Source: Actinoplanes philippinensis
GTDB taxonomy: Bacteria; Actinomycetota; Actinomycetes; Mycobacteriales; Micromonosporaceae
Reading direction: 5' to 3'
DNA length: 64,000 bases
Assembly: GCF_900113015.1 (NCBI RefSeq)
Contig: NZ_FONV01000006.1
Location: 124,001-188,000 of the forward strand
Part shown: one piece after another, positions 35,011-45,200 of the stretch
How positions within the stretch are numbered: the stretch's first letter is position 1
How the letters are laid out: each line of letters opens with the position of its first letter
Notes under the pieces: generated by a model
The model's input: the letters and a program-made list of their open reading frames with translations, nothing else
The model's database searches: none
Told to the model about the DNA's origin: nothing
Made by a program: the position numbers and the translations under genes

Positions 35011-36048
35011 TCAGGTCAGCCGTGACCCGACGTGATCGGCGAACCACGCGAAGAACCCGCCAGCCGGATCGGGGCCGTCACGGACGGTGGCACGCCACTC
35101 GGGCCGGCCGAGCACGGCGAGGTACTGCCGTACGACGCGGTCCCGTTGCTCGACGGTGCAGCCACTGCGGTCCGGCGGCTGGGCCGTCAGACGGTCCGCG
35201 ATCATCGCGGCATCGGCATACCGGTTCACCGCCGGCCGCTGCCGGGCGAGGTGCGAGGCATGCGCGCTCAGCACGGCCGGCGCCGGCGGGTACTCCGCCA
35301 GGGTCATACCCGTGCCGCCGCAGCCGGTCATGGTCCTCAGCAGCCGGCCGGTGTGATCGATCAGCTCGTCGTCGGCATCGTCCCGGGTGATCGCTTCGTG
35401 CAGGTGCACCGCGGTGGCGACCGCGCCGGCGAAGTGGCCGTTGAGGTGATCGCCGTCGCAGGCGTGCCGCAGCAGCCACGCCCGGGAGTCCACCGTGCTC
35501 AGCCGGCACAGCGCCTCGACGACGTGCACGCGGCCCCAGCCGGCGACCCGCTCGGCGAGCCAGAGCAGCGCTGCCGTGCCTCCCCGGCGACGTTGCAGCG
35601 CCTCCGCGGCGAGCGGCCCGAAGTGATTCGACAGCAGGCCGATGGTCTGGATCAGCGGGATGTCGTCCTCGGCCCGGTCGGCGGCCAGCAACGCGAGCCC
35701 GACCGTGGCGGCGTTGCGGTCGGGGCTGTGCCGTACCAGCCATCGGCCGGTCTGCCGCATGAGCTGCCGATCCGCGCGCAGCGCCGCGGCGGCGATGTGG
35801 TCGTTGCGCTGGTGCGGGACGTGGACGTCGCGGAGGACGTCCACGAGTTCGCCGGGCTGCGCGCCGGGCCGGCTGAAGTGCCTGTCGAGGAGGACAGCCA
35901 CGTCGGCTCCGTAGAGGCGCCGGGCGGTCGGCCGGGAGCGGTGACGGGCCTCGTCCGGATACGGCTCGCCGCCGTGCGGCAGCGGACCGTCGGGATGGCG
36001 CCGGTGAAGGCGCAGCGCATGGACGAACAGGGTGCTCGGGGCGCTCAC
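35011..36048 (-). CDS. HEAT-like alpha-helical repeat protein
   Basis: 345 aa from GTG 36048; the frame extends to 36606 but has no good start there. It consists of repeated helical pairs with short-unit hits such as RNAATVGLALLAADRAEDD and GRVHVVEALCRLSTVDSRAWLLRHACDG. No catalytic motif was seen. It lies 12 bp upstream of the uridine kinase start and could be co-transcribed with it. Confidence 0.7.
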   Translation of the reverse strand: MSAPSTLFVHALRLHRRHPDGPLPHGGEPYPDEARHRSRPTARRLYGADVAVLLDRHFSRPGAQPGELVDVLRDVHVPHQRNDHIAAAALRADRQLMRQTGRWLVRHSPDRNAATVGLALLAADRAEDDIPLIQTIGLLSNHFGPLAAEALQRRRGGTAALLWLAERVAGWGRVHVVEALCRLSTVDSRAWLLRHACDGDHLNGHFAGAVATAVHLHEAITRDDADDELIDHTGRLLRTMTGCGGTGMTLAEYPPAPAVLSAHASHLARQRPAVNRYADAAMIADRLTAQPPDRSGCTVEQRDRVVRQYLAVLGRPEWRATVRDGPDPAGGFFAWFADHVGSRLT

Positions 36049-36121
36049 CGGCGGGTGGCGGACTCGATTCTCTCGATCATGGCCGCGATCGTGCCATCCC
36101 GTGCACGCTTCGGCAAACGGT

Positions 36122-36148
36122 GGCGGCCGGGTTCCGTACCCGGCCGCC
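36122..36148 (-). terminator. Terminator of the efflux/SGNH operon
   Basis: A perfect 10-bp stem (GGCGGCCGGG / CCCGGCCGCC) with a 7-nt loop lies 8 bp beyond the minus-strand SGNH stop codon. Confidence 0.65.
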
Positions 36149-36155
36149 GCCGTTG

Positions 36156-36851
36156 TCAGAGAGGAATCTCGCCGGCCACCGCAGCGGACCAGCGGCGGTA
36201 GCCGAGGGACGACGGGTGGAACCCGTCGGGCGAGAAGTACGCGGGCACGAACGGCAACAGGAGTTTCCCGGGGACCCAGGTCGCGGCCGGGCGTTCGTCG
36301 CAGACCCGCTGGGAGACCTCGTCCAGGGCGACGGCCCGGGCGGCCAGGTGGCGGCCCAGGGTGCGGGGCATGCACGGCAGGTGTTCGAACGGCGGGATCC
36401 CGGCCACCATCACCCGGCCGGCACGGCGGCTCGACTCGTCGGCCACCGCGGCCAGGTCCTCGCCCCACTCGTGCGGCTGCCGGCCGCCGAGCACGTCGTT
36501 GGCGCCGCCGACGATCACCACGATGTCGGCCTTGTCGGGGATCTGCGGCAGCAGGCGGTACCGGATCCGCCGGGCGGTGGCGCCGTACTGCCCGACGGCC
36601 GTCCACTCGACCGTCCGGCCGGTGCGTTCGACCAGGTCACGGGCGAGCGAGCCACCGAAGCCCTCGTCGTGGGTGTGGACCCCGTAGCCGGCGGCGAGCG
36701 AGTCGCCCAGGATGACGACGCGCAGCGGGTGCCGGGGGGTCATGCCCGGTACGACACCCGTGGCCGGGCCCTCGGCCGACGGGATCGACACCGTGCGGCG
36801 GCGTTTCCACATCGCCTGAGCGGCGACGACCGGCAGAAGCAGTGCATTCAT
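36156..36851 (-). CDS. SGNH/GDSL hydrolase
   Basis: 231 aa from ATG 36851. A TTG at 36866 would overlap the upstream stop as TTGA. Block I is VVILGDSLAAGYG, block III VIVGGANDVLGG, and block V DGFHPSSLGY, so the Ser, Asn, Asp and His of the fold are present. A hydrophobic start (NALLLPVVAAQAMW) may anchor or export it. It follows the efflux pump in one operon. Confidence 0.88.
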   Translation of the reverse strand: MNALLLPVVAAQAMWKRRRTVSIPSAEGPATGVVPGMTPRHPLRVVILGDSLAAGYGVHTHDEGFGGSLARDLVERTGRTVEWTAVGQYGATARRIRYRLLPQIPDKADIVVIVGGANDVLGGRQPHEWGEDLAAVADESSRRAGRVMVAGIPPFEHLPCMPRTLGRHLAARAVALDEVSQRVCDERPAATWVPGKLLLPFVPAYFSPDGFHPSSLGYRRWSAAVAGEIPL

Positions 36852-36862
36852 GTGTACGCCAA

Positions 36863-38410
36863 TCAACTGTTCAGGTCAGCGGAAATCGATACGGGGACCG
36901 GCAGCGGCGCCGGTCGCCGGGTCAGCAGGAGTCCGCAGGCGACGGCGGCGGCGAGGGCGGCTGCTCCGCTGATCAGGAAGACCGTCGACACCGCGTCGTT
37001 GGTGGCCGACCTCGCGATCTCGGCGGCTGTCTCCCGTACCCCGGCCGGCAGGTATCGCCCGGTGTGCCGGCCGAGGCCGGCGCCGATCTCGGCGATCAGC
37101 CGGTCCTTCGGGAGGGGCTGGCTCACCGTGTCGAGCAGCGGCTGCGCGTTCTGCTTCGCCTGGAACTGCACGACGGCGCCCAGTACGGCCACTCCGGCGG
37201 CGGTGCCGATCTGACGCATGGTGTTGACGGTTCCGGTGGCCATTCCGGCGTCGGCCGGCTCGACCGCGGCCAGACCGGCGGACGCGGTGGCGGCGGCCCC
37301 GACGCCGAGGCCGGCGCCGGCCAGGACGAAACCGGGGGCCAGCACCGCCATCGATCCGCTCTCGTCGATCAGTGAGGCGGCCAGCAGGCCCGCGCCGGCC
37401 AGCACCAGGCCGAGGACCAGCAGCGGGGTGGCGCCGAACCGGCGCAGCAGCGCCGCCGCGACCGGCGCGGCCACCAGCGCCGTCGCGGTCAGCGGCAGCA
37501 CCCGCAGGCCGGTCTCCAGTGGCGAGTAGCCGGCCACGTTCTGCAGATGCAACGCCAGGTAGTAGGTCGCCGCGACCAGGGTGGCGGCCGTCGCGAACGA
37601 CTGCAGCGCGACGCCGGCGAAGGCCGGCCGGACGAGCAGCCGCAGCGACAGCATCGGGTCGGCGGTCCGGCGTTCCCACCCGACGAAGGCGACCAGCAGC
37701 ACGGCGCTCGCGGTGCACAGGCCGAGGATCGGCCCGCTGGCCCAGCCGTCGTCGTTGCCCCGGATCAGCGCGGTCAGCAGCGCCAGCAGGCCGCCGCTGA
37801 GCAGGGCCGCGCCGGTCCAGTCGTTGCGGGGCGCCCGGTCCGGCCGGGATTCCCGCAGGCGCAGGCAGCCGGCCACCGCGAGCAGGCCGATCGGCACGTT
37901 GATCAGGAAGATCCAGCGCCAGCCGGGCCCGTCGACGAGCACGCCGCCGATGAGCGGCCCGGCGGCGGTCGCGGCCGCGTAGCTGGCGCCGAACACGCCG
38001 ACCGCCCGGGCCCGCTGGGCCGGCTCGGGGTAGGCCGCGCCGAGCAGCGGCAGCGCGGTGCCGAACAGCAGGGCCGCTCCCCCGCCCTGCACGGCGCGGG
38101 CGGCGATGAGCGTGGCGGCCGAGCCGGCCAGGGCGCAGGCGAGCGACGCCGCGGTGAAGACGAACAGCCCGGCGACGAAGACGCGGCGCCGGCCGATCCG
38201 GTCACCGAGGACGGCCGCGCTGAGCAGTCCGCAGGCGAGCGGCAGGGTGTAGCCGTCGACGACCCACTGCAGCGACGAGAGGGACGCGGTCAGCTCATCC
38301 TGGATCCCGGCGAGCGCGACGGAGACGATCGTGACGTCCAGGGTCAGCATGAAAATGGCGGAACAGACCACGACAAGCGTCCATGGCGCTCTCGACGGTG
38401 GCGTCGGCAT
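36863..38410 (-). CDS. DHA2-family drug:proton antiporter (MFS, 14 TM)
   Basis: 515 aa from ATG 38410, with GAGGAG 5-6 nt upstream. Family motifs are LDVTIVSVALAGIQDEL in helix 1 and WVVDGYTLPLACGLLSAAVLGDRIGRRRVF. Motif C is GPLIGGVLVDGPGWRWIFLINVP in helix 5. About 14 helices are present. It exports an unknown drug or secondary metabolite. It is divergent from a SARP regulator with an 87-bp shared regulatory region. Confidence 0.92.
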   Translation of the reverse strand: MPTPPSRAPWTLVVVCSAIFMLTLDVTIVSVALAGIQDELTASLSSLQWVVDGYTLPLACGLLSAAVLGDRIGRRRVFVAGLFVFTAASLACALAGSAATLIAARAVQGGGAALLFGTALPLLGAAYPEPAQRARAVGVFGASYAAATAAGPLIGGVLVDGPGWRWIFLINVPIGLLAVAGCLRLRESRPDRAPRNDWTGAALLSGGLLALLTALIRGNDDGWASGPILGLCTASAVLLVAFVGWERRTADPMLSLRLLVRPAFAGVALQSFATAATLVAATYYLALHLQNVAGYSPLETGLRVLPLTATALVAAPVAAALLRRFGATPLLVLGLVLAGAGLLAASLIDESGSMAVLAPGFVLAGAGLGVGAAATASAGLAAVEPADAGMATGTVNTMRQIGTAAGVAVLGAVVQFQAKQNAQPLLDTVSQPLPKDRLIAEIGAGLGRHTGRYLPAGVRETAAEIARSATNDAVSTVFLISGAAALAAAVACGLLLTRRPAPLPVPVSISADLNS

Positions 38411-38450
38411 CAGATCTCCTCGGTAGGGAGTGACCATGATGTGGACCGCC

Positions 38451-38489
38451 ACTTGGCAAAAACTTGGCCTTGCCGGGCTCCCCTAGGCT
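38451..38489 (+). promoter_or_regulatory. Candidate SARP-type promoter with 11-bp direct repeats
   Basis: ACTTGGC occurs at 38451-38457 and 38462-38468, exactly 11 bp apart (one helical turn), the geometry of SARP/AfsR sites. A -10 box TAGGCT follows at 38484-38489 and the ATG comes 8 bp later, so the transcript would be leaderless. Confidence 0.55.
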
Positions 38490-38497
38490 TCCGCCTC

Positions 38498-41314
38498 ATG
38501 TTGAACGTGCGCGTGCTGGGCCCGATCACCGCCGACATCGACGGGCGGCCGGTTGACCTCGGGCGCCGTCACCAGCGGGCGATCGTCGGGATCCTGGTCG
38601 CCGCGCGCGGTGACACGGTGTCCGCCGACCGCCTGATCGAGGAGTTGTGGAACGGCCGGCCACCGGCCCGCGCGACCGTGTCGCTGCAGGTCTACGTGTC
38701 GAATCTGCGGCGGGCGCTCGAACCCGCGAGGGCCAGCCGTGGCCCGGCGACCACGCTGGTCCGCCGATCGTCGGGTTACGCGTTGTCGCTGCCGGAGAAC
38801 GCCGTCGACGCGTGGCGTTTCGAGCAGTCGCTGGCCCAGGCCCGCAGCCTGCCCGCCGACCAGGCGCGCCCGCTGCTGCTCGACATCCTGCGGTGGTGGC
38901 GGGGGCCGGTGTTCGGCGAGTCCCGCGACCAGACGTGGGCGATCGCGGAGGCATCCCGCCTCGACGAGCTGCGGCTGCTGGCCCGGGAGCAGGCGATCCA
39001 GGCCGCTCTGCGGATCGGCGACCCCGCCACGGCGATGCTGGAGGCCCAGCAGCTCGTTCGCGACGAGCCGTTGCGTACCGAGGCCTGCCGGCTGGCCGCG
39101 CTCACCCTGTGGGCCGTCGGTCGGGAATCCGACGCTCTGGAGACGCTGCGGCACCACCGCGACGCCGTACGCGACGAGTTCGGTCTCGATCCGACGCCCG
39201 CACTGTCCGTTCTGGAACAGGCCATCCTCAACCAGCGCACCGAGGTCCTGCACGCCGAGACCGAACCGGACCGGATCCGACCGGCGCAGCTGCCGTTGCA
39301 ACTGGCCGCCTTCACCGGCCGGGACGCCGAACTGGCCGAGCTGACCGCGCTGGCTCAGGCGTCGGCCGCGACGGTGCCGGTCGCCGTGATCACCGGGATG
39401 GGCGGGGTCGGCAAGACGGCGCTGGCGCTGCGCTGGGCCCACCAGCACCAGGACGAGTATCCGGACGGTCAGCTGTACATCGATCTGCTCGGTTTCGCCC
39501 CCGCCGGTGAGCCGCTGCCGGCCGCGGAGGCTCTGCGTAGCTTTCTGACCTCGCTCGGAGTCCCGTACGACGCGGTCCCGGTCTCCGTCCCGGATCGCGC
39601 CGCTCTGCTGCGCAGCATGCTGAGCGGGCGGCGGATGCTGTTCGTCCTGGACAACGCCCGGGACGCGGATCAGGTGCGCGACCTGATCCCGGGGTCGGCG
39701 GGCTGTGCCGTGCTGATCACCAGCCGTGCCCTGCTGAACGACCTGATCACCATGCATCACGCGCACCCGGTCAGCCTGTCCGCCTTCGTCGCCGAGGACG
39801 CCGGCCGCTACCTGACCCGCCGGGTCGGGGCGGCCCGGACGACCGCCGAGCCGGACGCGGTGGGCGAGATCGTCGCGGTCTGCGGCGGCCTGCCCCTCGC
39901 CCTGGCGGTCGTCGCCGCCCGGATCGCCACCAACCCCACCTTCACGCTCGCCGCGATCGCCAAGGAACTGCGGGGAAGCGGCGGCTTGGACGGCTTCGCG
40001 GCGCCCGGTGTCACCCGTGATCCGCGCAGCGTCTTCTCCTGGTCCTACCGGCACCTGCCGGCCGAGGCCGCGGCGCTCTTCCGCCACCTGGCGCTGCACC
40101 CCGGACCGGACGTCACCGTGGCCACCGCCGCCAGTCTCACCGGCGCCGCCCCGGCCACGGTCCGTACCTGGATGAACCATCTCGTCGAGGCGCACCTGAT
40201 CCGCGAGCACCGGCCCGGCCGGTTCCGGTTCCATGACCTGCTCCGCGCCTACGCCGCCGAACTCGCCGGCAGCGACGACGACGACGCGGCCCGGACGGCC
40301 GTCGTGCGCCGCGGCCTCGACCACTACCTGCACTCGGCGATGGCGGCGACCGCTCTGCTGCTGCCCCAGCGATACCCGATCACGGTCCTCCCACCGGCGC
40401 CCGGGGTCCGGCCGGAGGCCGTCACGACCGAGGCGGAGGCGCTCGACTGGTTCGACAGCGAGTACCGGAATCTGCTCGCCGCGCTCGCCGTCGCCGAGGA
40501 GAACGACGACGGCCCGTACTGCTGGCAGTTCAACTGGGCGATCGCCCACTACGTGCAGGACCGCCGCGCCCGGCTCGACGACTCCATCACCCACCTGCGC
40601 CGGGCCCTGGCGCTCGCCGAGAGCCATCAGGACGACTGGTGGATCACGACCCTGACGCTCAACCTCGCCCGCTCCTACTACCGATTCGACCAGCGAGGGG
40701 AGAGCCGGGCGTGGTACGAGCGGGGCGTCGAGCTGGCGCGCGGGTCCGGAGACCGGTTCCGGTTGACGCAGGCCCTGCTCGGGATGGCGGGCGTCATCAA
40801 CGGCGAGCACCGGGTCCCGACGCGGGAGGCGGCCGAGACGGCTCACCCGTACGCCCGCGAAGCCCTGGAGATCTGCCGGGAACTCCCCCTCGACAACGGC
40901 CGGGTGCTGAACGAGGCCGTCGCCCTCGGGCACATCGCCTGGTACGAGTCCCACCAACCAGACGGCTATCGGGCCGCCGTCGGCCACTTCGCGACCATCG
41001 TCGACACCCTGCTGCGCATCGACTACCGGATCGGCGCGGCCGGCACCCTGCTGGAATGGGGCCACCTGAGCCAGCACGCCGGCGCGACCGGCGACGCGAT
41101 CGCGGCCTACCACCGCAGCCTGGAACTCGCCGGCGAGGTACGCGAACTCCAGGCGGAGGCCCTCACCGGGCTCGTCTACTGCCACCGTGACCTCGGCGAC
41201 GACACCGGGGCCGACGAGTTCCGCCAGGCGGCGCTGGCCATCATCGAGCACCGGCGGCACCCGGGGATGCAGCGGATCCGGGCGACCCTGGAGGCCGCGT
41301 CACGCCCGGATTGA
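38498..41314 (+). CDS. AfsR/SARP-family regulator with NB-ARC and TPR domains
   Basis: 938 aa from ATG 38498; the frame is open upstream without a credible start. Domains in order are: winged-helix DNA-binding (~1-95, starting MLNVRVLGPITADIDGRPVDLG); bacterial transcriptional activation domain (~100-245); NB-ARC STAND NTPase (~265-520, P-loop GMGGVGKTALAL near residue 300, LFVLDNA, ITSR and GLPLAL); and TPR repeats (~640-930). SARP regulators activate antibiotic or secondary-metabolite genes. It likely controls the divergent efflux operon and itself. Confidence 0.92.
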   Translation: MLNVRVLGPITADIDGRPVDLGRRHQRAIVGILVAARGDTVSADRLIEELWNGRPPARATVSLQVYVSNLRRALEPARASRGPATTLVRRSSGYALSLPENAVDAWRFEQSLAQARSLPADQARPLLLDILRWWRGPVFGESRDQTWAIAEASRLDELRLLAREQAIQAALRIGDPATAMLEAQQLVRDEPLRTEACRLAALTLWAVGRESDALETLRHHRDAVRDEFGLDPTPALSVLEQAILNQRTEVLHAETEPDRIRPAQLPLQLAAFTGRDAELAELTALAQASAATVPVAVITGMGGVGKTALALRWAHQHQDEYPDGQLYIDLLGFAPAGEPLPAAEALRSFLTSLGVPYDAVPVSVPDRAALLRSMLSGRRMLFVLDNARDADQVRDLIPGSAGCAVLITSRALLNDLITMHHAHPVSLSAFVAEDAGRYLTRRVGAARTTAEPDAVGEIVAVCGGLPLALAVVAARIATNPTFTLAAIAKELRGSGGLDGFAAPGVTRDPRSVFSWSYRHLPAEAAALFRHLALHPGPDVTVATAASLTGAAPATVRTWMNHLVEAHLIREHRPGRFRFHDLLRAYAAELAGSDDDDAARTAVVRRGLDHYLHSAMAATALLLPQRYPITVLPPAPGVRPEAVTTEAEALDWFDSEYRNLLAALAVAEENDDGPYCWQFNWAIAHYVQDRRARLDDSITHLRRALALAESHQDDWWITTLTLNLARSYYRFDQRGESRAWYERGVELARGSGDRFRLTQALLGMAGVINGEHRVPTREAAETAHPYAREALEICRELPLDNGRVLNEAVALGHIAWYESHQPDGYRAAVGHFATIVDTLLRIDYRIGAAGTLLEWGHLSQHAGATGDAIAAYHRSLELAGEVRELQAEALTGLVYCHRDLGDDTGADEFRQAALAIIEHRRHPGMQRIRATLEAASRPD

Positions 41315-41387
41315 CGTTCGCCCGATCCACGGGCGCCACCACGGGCCACGGTCTCCGCCGATCGGCTGATCGTTCGACCGAACCGCC

Positions 41388-41708
41388 GTGGACTCCTACC
41401 GCATGATCACCGTAGGTTGCGTCGGTGATCGGTTCTTTGCGGCGAGGGGTCCGGCCGGTGGTGGTGGCGGTGCCCCCGCCGACGGCTGGCGATCGGACGG
41501 CGAGGATCCGGCGCCCGTACCGTCGGATGCCCTGGTCGTCTCCGGCGCCGCCGCATGTTTCAGCAAGGAGATCGACGGTGCCACCGTTCATCTCGCGGTG
41601 TGGTTCCCCAGCGACTTCAACGTCCCCGGCGAGCCCGGACTGCAGTCACCCGCCGACGTCTTCGGCCTGGCGGTGAAAGGCTCCCACGACGGCGCCGCCT
41701 GGTGCTGA
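41388..41708 (+). CDS. Possible small protein of unknown function
   Basis: 106 aa from GTG 41388. Third codon positions are strongly G/C and a convergent terminator follows the stop, which argue for a real gene. The C-terminal half (IDGATVHLAVWFPSDFN) looks domain-like; the glycine-rich first half does not. TAGGTT at 41413-41418 lies 6 bp before GTG 41425, which is in another frame, so a frameshifted short gene is also possible. Confidence 0.35.
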   Translation: MDSYRMITVGCVGDRFFAARGPAGGGGGAPADGWRSDGEDPAPVPSDALVVSGAAACFSKEIDGATVHLAVWFPSDFNVPGEPGLQSPADVFGLAVKGSHDGAAWC

Positions 41709-41713
41709 TCTCC

Positions 41714-41746
41714 CTGCCGTCCCGGCCGATGTGCCCGGGACGGCAG
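41714..41746. terminator. Bidirectional terminator
   Basis: A perfect 12-bp stem (CTGCCGTCCCGG / CCGGGACGGCAG), with TCTC/GAGA flanks and a 9-nt loop, lies in the 45-bp gap between convergent reading frames. Confidence 0.65.
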
Positions 41747-41753
41747 AGAGATC

Positions 41754-42284
41754 TCACAACCGGTTGAAGCCTGGATCGACGACCTCCGGCGTCGGTGTGG
41801 ATACGCACACCAACTCGCCGGACGCCGCTACGCCGACCCGCACCGCCGCTGCCCGCAGCAGGCGGGCCGGCTCGGCCGCGCCCAGCCACACCGTGGTCAG
41901 ACCGGCGTGGTGCGAGATGCCGAGCTCCGCACTGCGGTCCAGGGTCCGCTTGGCCACCTCGCGGTAGTCCGGCGTGACCTTCCACTCCCAGATGTCGCGG
42001 TCCACCTCGGCCGCCTGTCCCGAGTCCTCCGGCAGGGCGACCGGCAGGTCACGTCGTACCGTCGGCAGCTCGTCCACCACCACCAGCTCGAAGAGCGCAC
42101 CGGAGGCTCCGTCGACCCTCAGCTCGACGAGGCCGCCACCGGTCCCGGTGAGGTTGACATACAGCGCGCCGTCCAGCCGGGGCACCTCCCAGCTGACCTT
42201 GAGCGGGACCCAGGGATCCGCTTCGGCCGTCGAGGAGCTGCAGGGCAAGGAACCTCGGATGGGTACGGAAATCGGCCCGGTCAA
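41754..42284 (-). CDS. Candidate immunity protein of the ALF-repeat toxin
   Basis: 176 aa from TTG 42284, whose TTGA overlaps the toxin stop codon. The protein is cytosolic and has a beta-rich N-terminal half (VPLKVSWEVPRLDGALYVNLTG) and a mixed C-terminus with VWLGAAEPARLLRAAAVR. I do not recognise a named immunity family. The assignment rests on position directly behind a polymorphic toxin and on translational coupling. Confidence 0.6.
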   Translation of the reverse strand: MTGPISVPIRGSLPCSSSTAEADPWVPLKVSWEVPRLDGALYVNLTGTGGGLVELRVDGASGALFELVVVDELPTVRRDLPVALPEDSGQAAEVDRDIWEWKVTPDYREVAKRTLDRSAELGISHHAGLTTVWLGAAEPARLLRAAAVRVGVAASGELVCVSTPTPEVVDPGFNRL

Positions 42285-45200
42285 CTGGTCGGCTTCCCAT
42301 GAACGAGAGCGGGCAACTTGTCCGTGTCCCGCTTGCTGAACTTCAACTCCCAGCCACCAACCTTGATCAACTCATTCAACGGCACACCGTTCTTGGTAGC
42401 CTCGGCCACCGCAGCCTGCATGCTCGTCAGCATCTGCTGGACGTTCAGATTAACGCGTTCCGGGGACAGGCCCTGACGCTGCCAGCCCTTGATCGCCTCC
42501 GCGTAGTGGTCGGTGACGTTCCCGTGTACCCAGATCTGGGTGTTGCCCGCCTTCAGCTCGAAGGACTTCGGCAGGCCGCCCGAGTTGGGCAGCGGCGGCT
42601 GGGTGCCCTTGACGCTGTCCCAGACGGTACCGCTGGCCTTCTCGCCCTTGCGGAAGTTCTTCAACTTACGGAAGAGGTCGAGGCCCTTCTTGGCGCCCGG
42701 AAGCCAGCCGACGCCCGGAATCATGGCCAGCATGCCGGCCGCCGCTCCGGTCTTGTCCCCCTCGATGAACGAGATCATGGCGTCCAGCGCGTCGCACGGC
42801 TCTCCGACCACCGGAATGAACCCGCACACCGTCAGCACGATGTGCATGATCAGGACAGTCTGCTCCGAGTCCCGCTTGAGCTTGTCGAGGTACAGCGGCA
42901 TGACCTGTTCACAGGCCGCGGCGTCATCCCCGAACGTGAGGGTGCAGAAGTTGGTGTCCTTGTCGATCGCCTCCAGAAGCTCGTCGCCTTCGCAGCGAAT
43001 CCCCATCATGTACAGGCGGATGTCACCACAGTGCTGCTGGATGGCTTCGCGGGACTCGGCCCGGCGCTTCTCCTCCTCCTGCTGACGCAGCGTGACCGCG
43101 ATCCGCAAAGCGTCGAGCGCCGCCTTCGCTGCCTCCTCCTTGCTCTTCAGCGCGGCCTCGGCGGACTTCTTGGCGTCCGCGGCCCGTCGCTGCGCGAAGT
43201 CGGCGCTGGCCTGCGCCGCCGATGCGGAAGCACGGGCCCGCCGTGCCGAGGCTGTCGCCTCGTTGGCGGCCTGCTGGGCGCGGGCCGCAGCCGCCTTCGC
43301 CGTCTGCGCCGACGCGGCAGCCTGCTCGGCGGACTTCTTGGCCGCGTCGGCCGACCGCTGCGCGTTCTCCGCATACGTCTTGGCGTCGGCCGCGGCCTGC
43401 TTCGCCATGGCCTCGTAGGTCTTGGCCGCGTCACTGGCGTTACGGGCCTGAGCTGCGGCCTGTGCCGCACTGGCCGCCTGCTGGCGGGCGGTCGCGGCGT
43501 TCTTCGCGGCGTCGGAGATCAGTGCTTCGATCTTGGCGACGTGTGCCGCAGCCTCCTCGTCGCGCTGCTGTGCCTTGAACCGCGTGGAGCCCAGGAAGTG
43601 CTTGGCGTACGACCGTGGCCCGGAAAGGGCGACCTGCCCGGCTGCCTTGACCTCGGGTCCCCCCGCGGTCATGATCCGGCCGATCTCGATCCGATTGTCC
43701 TGATCCGCGGCCACGTACTGGCCGGTGCGCAGGAATGCGGCCAATTCTTGCGGGGTGCCGTTGAGCGCGGCCTGGCCGGCCGCCTGCATGGCCGGCCCTC
43801 CAGCGGTCATCAGCTGGCCCACCTGCACGCGGTCGTCGCGTACCTTGTCCGGGTAGTTCTGCGTACGCAGGAACTCCCGCACCTGGTCGATCGAGCCCGC
43901 GGCGGCGGTGGCGGCCGCGGCGCGCAGCCCGGGGCGGTCGCCGGTGTCGGCGATGACCCCGACGGTCTCCCGGTCGTCCTGCTCGGTGGCCATCGGCAGG
44001 CCCGAGTTCAGGAATTCGAGCACGTCCGCGTCGGTTCCGGCCAGTGCGGTACGCGCGGCGGCGCTGCTCCAGGCGCCGCCCGTGCTGACCAGCCGGACCG
44101 CTGCCTGCCTGCCTTTCGTGACAGCCGTCTCCGCCGGCGTGCCCGGTGCGCGGGCGTCGGCCAGCAGCTGCTGCGTCGCCGCGTCCCGCTGCGCGGATTC
44201 GGCCGTGTCCCAGCGCTCCTGCGCGAGCTGGGCCTGCTCCTCCTCGCGGGCGTCCTCGGCAGCCAGCATGTTCTGCGTCATCTGGGCGTCGATGCGAGCC
44301 TGGTCGGCAACGCGTGCGAGGTCAGCCACCCGGCGAGCCTCGGTCGCCGCCGCGACGGCCACCTCCGAGGCCTTGATCGCATTGCTCGCGTGCTTCTCCG
44401 CCTCGGCCGACGCCTTGCTGCTCTTACCCGCGTTGCGGGCCGCCTCCTCGGCAGCGGCCGCCGCCCGCTCTGCGTGGGTGGCGGCGTCGTTGGCGAACTG
44501 CTGGGCCTTGCCCGCCGCGTCGGCCGCCTGCCGGGCGAACGACTGGGCCGCGGCCGAGGCCTTCCGGGCCTCCGCCGCCTTACGGCGTGCCTTGGCTGCG
44601 GCCTGCTCCGCGATCGTGGCGTCCGCGCCGGCCGCCGCGGCGTGCCCGGCGGCCTCGGTCGCGGCGGCAGCAGCAGCGTCGGAGTTGTTCACCGCGCCGT
44701 CCGCGTACCGGGCCGCCTCCGCGGAGGCCTCCGCGGCGATCTTCGCCTGACCGGCGGCGGCAGCGGCCACTCGTGCGCTGGCCGCCACCGCGCGGGCGTT
44801 CTGCGCGGCCTGGTTCGCGGCCTCGCCCTTGGTCGCGTCGGTGGCCGCGTCGAAAGCGGCCCGGTCGGCTCGGCTGGCCGCGTCACCGGCGCGAGCCGCC
44901 GCGGTCGCCGCGCGAGACGCCGCCGACGATGCCGTACGCGCTGCCGCGTTGGCCGCGTTGGCCGCCCGCACCGCGGTCTGCGCGGCTTCAGCGGCGCGAC
45001 CGGCCGACTTGGCGGCCCGCTGGGCGGCGCTGGCCGCCTTGATCGCGGAGTCCTTGGCCGCGGCCGTCTCCCGCGCCGCCAGCTCGGCAGCCGCCTTCGC
45101 CAGGCGTGCCGTCTCCACCGCGGTGGCCGCGGCGTCCTTGGCCAGTTGCGTCTCACGCGCGGCCAGCTGGCTGGCCTCCTTGGCCTGCTGTGCGAGCTGA

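Noticed and set aside
36156-38410. Efflux/SGNH/SARP region considered as part of an antibiotic cluster
   Set aside because: No PKS, NRPS, terpene or tailoring core genes lie around it; only regulation and export are present in this window.
37547-38497. N-terminal extension of the SARP frame
   Set aside because: It is antisense to the DHA2 pump, Gln/Arg/Gly-rich, and lies upstream of the promoter and a natural MLNVRVLGP start.
38483-41260. 925-codon minus-strand frame opposite the SARP gene
   Set aside because: The plus strand carries DNA-binding, NB-ARC and TPR motifs in order; the opposite frame has none.
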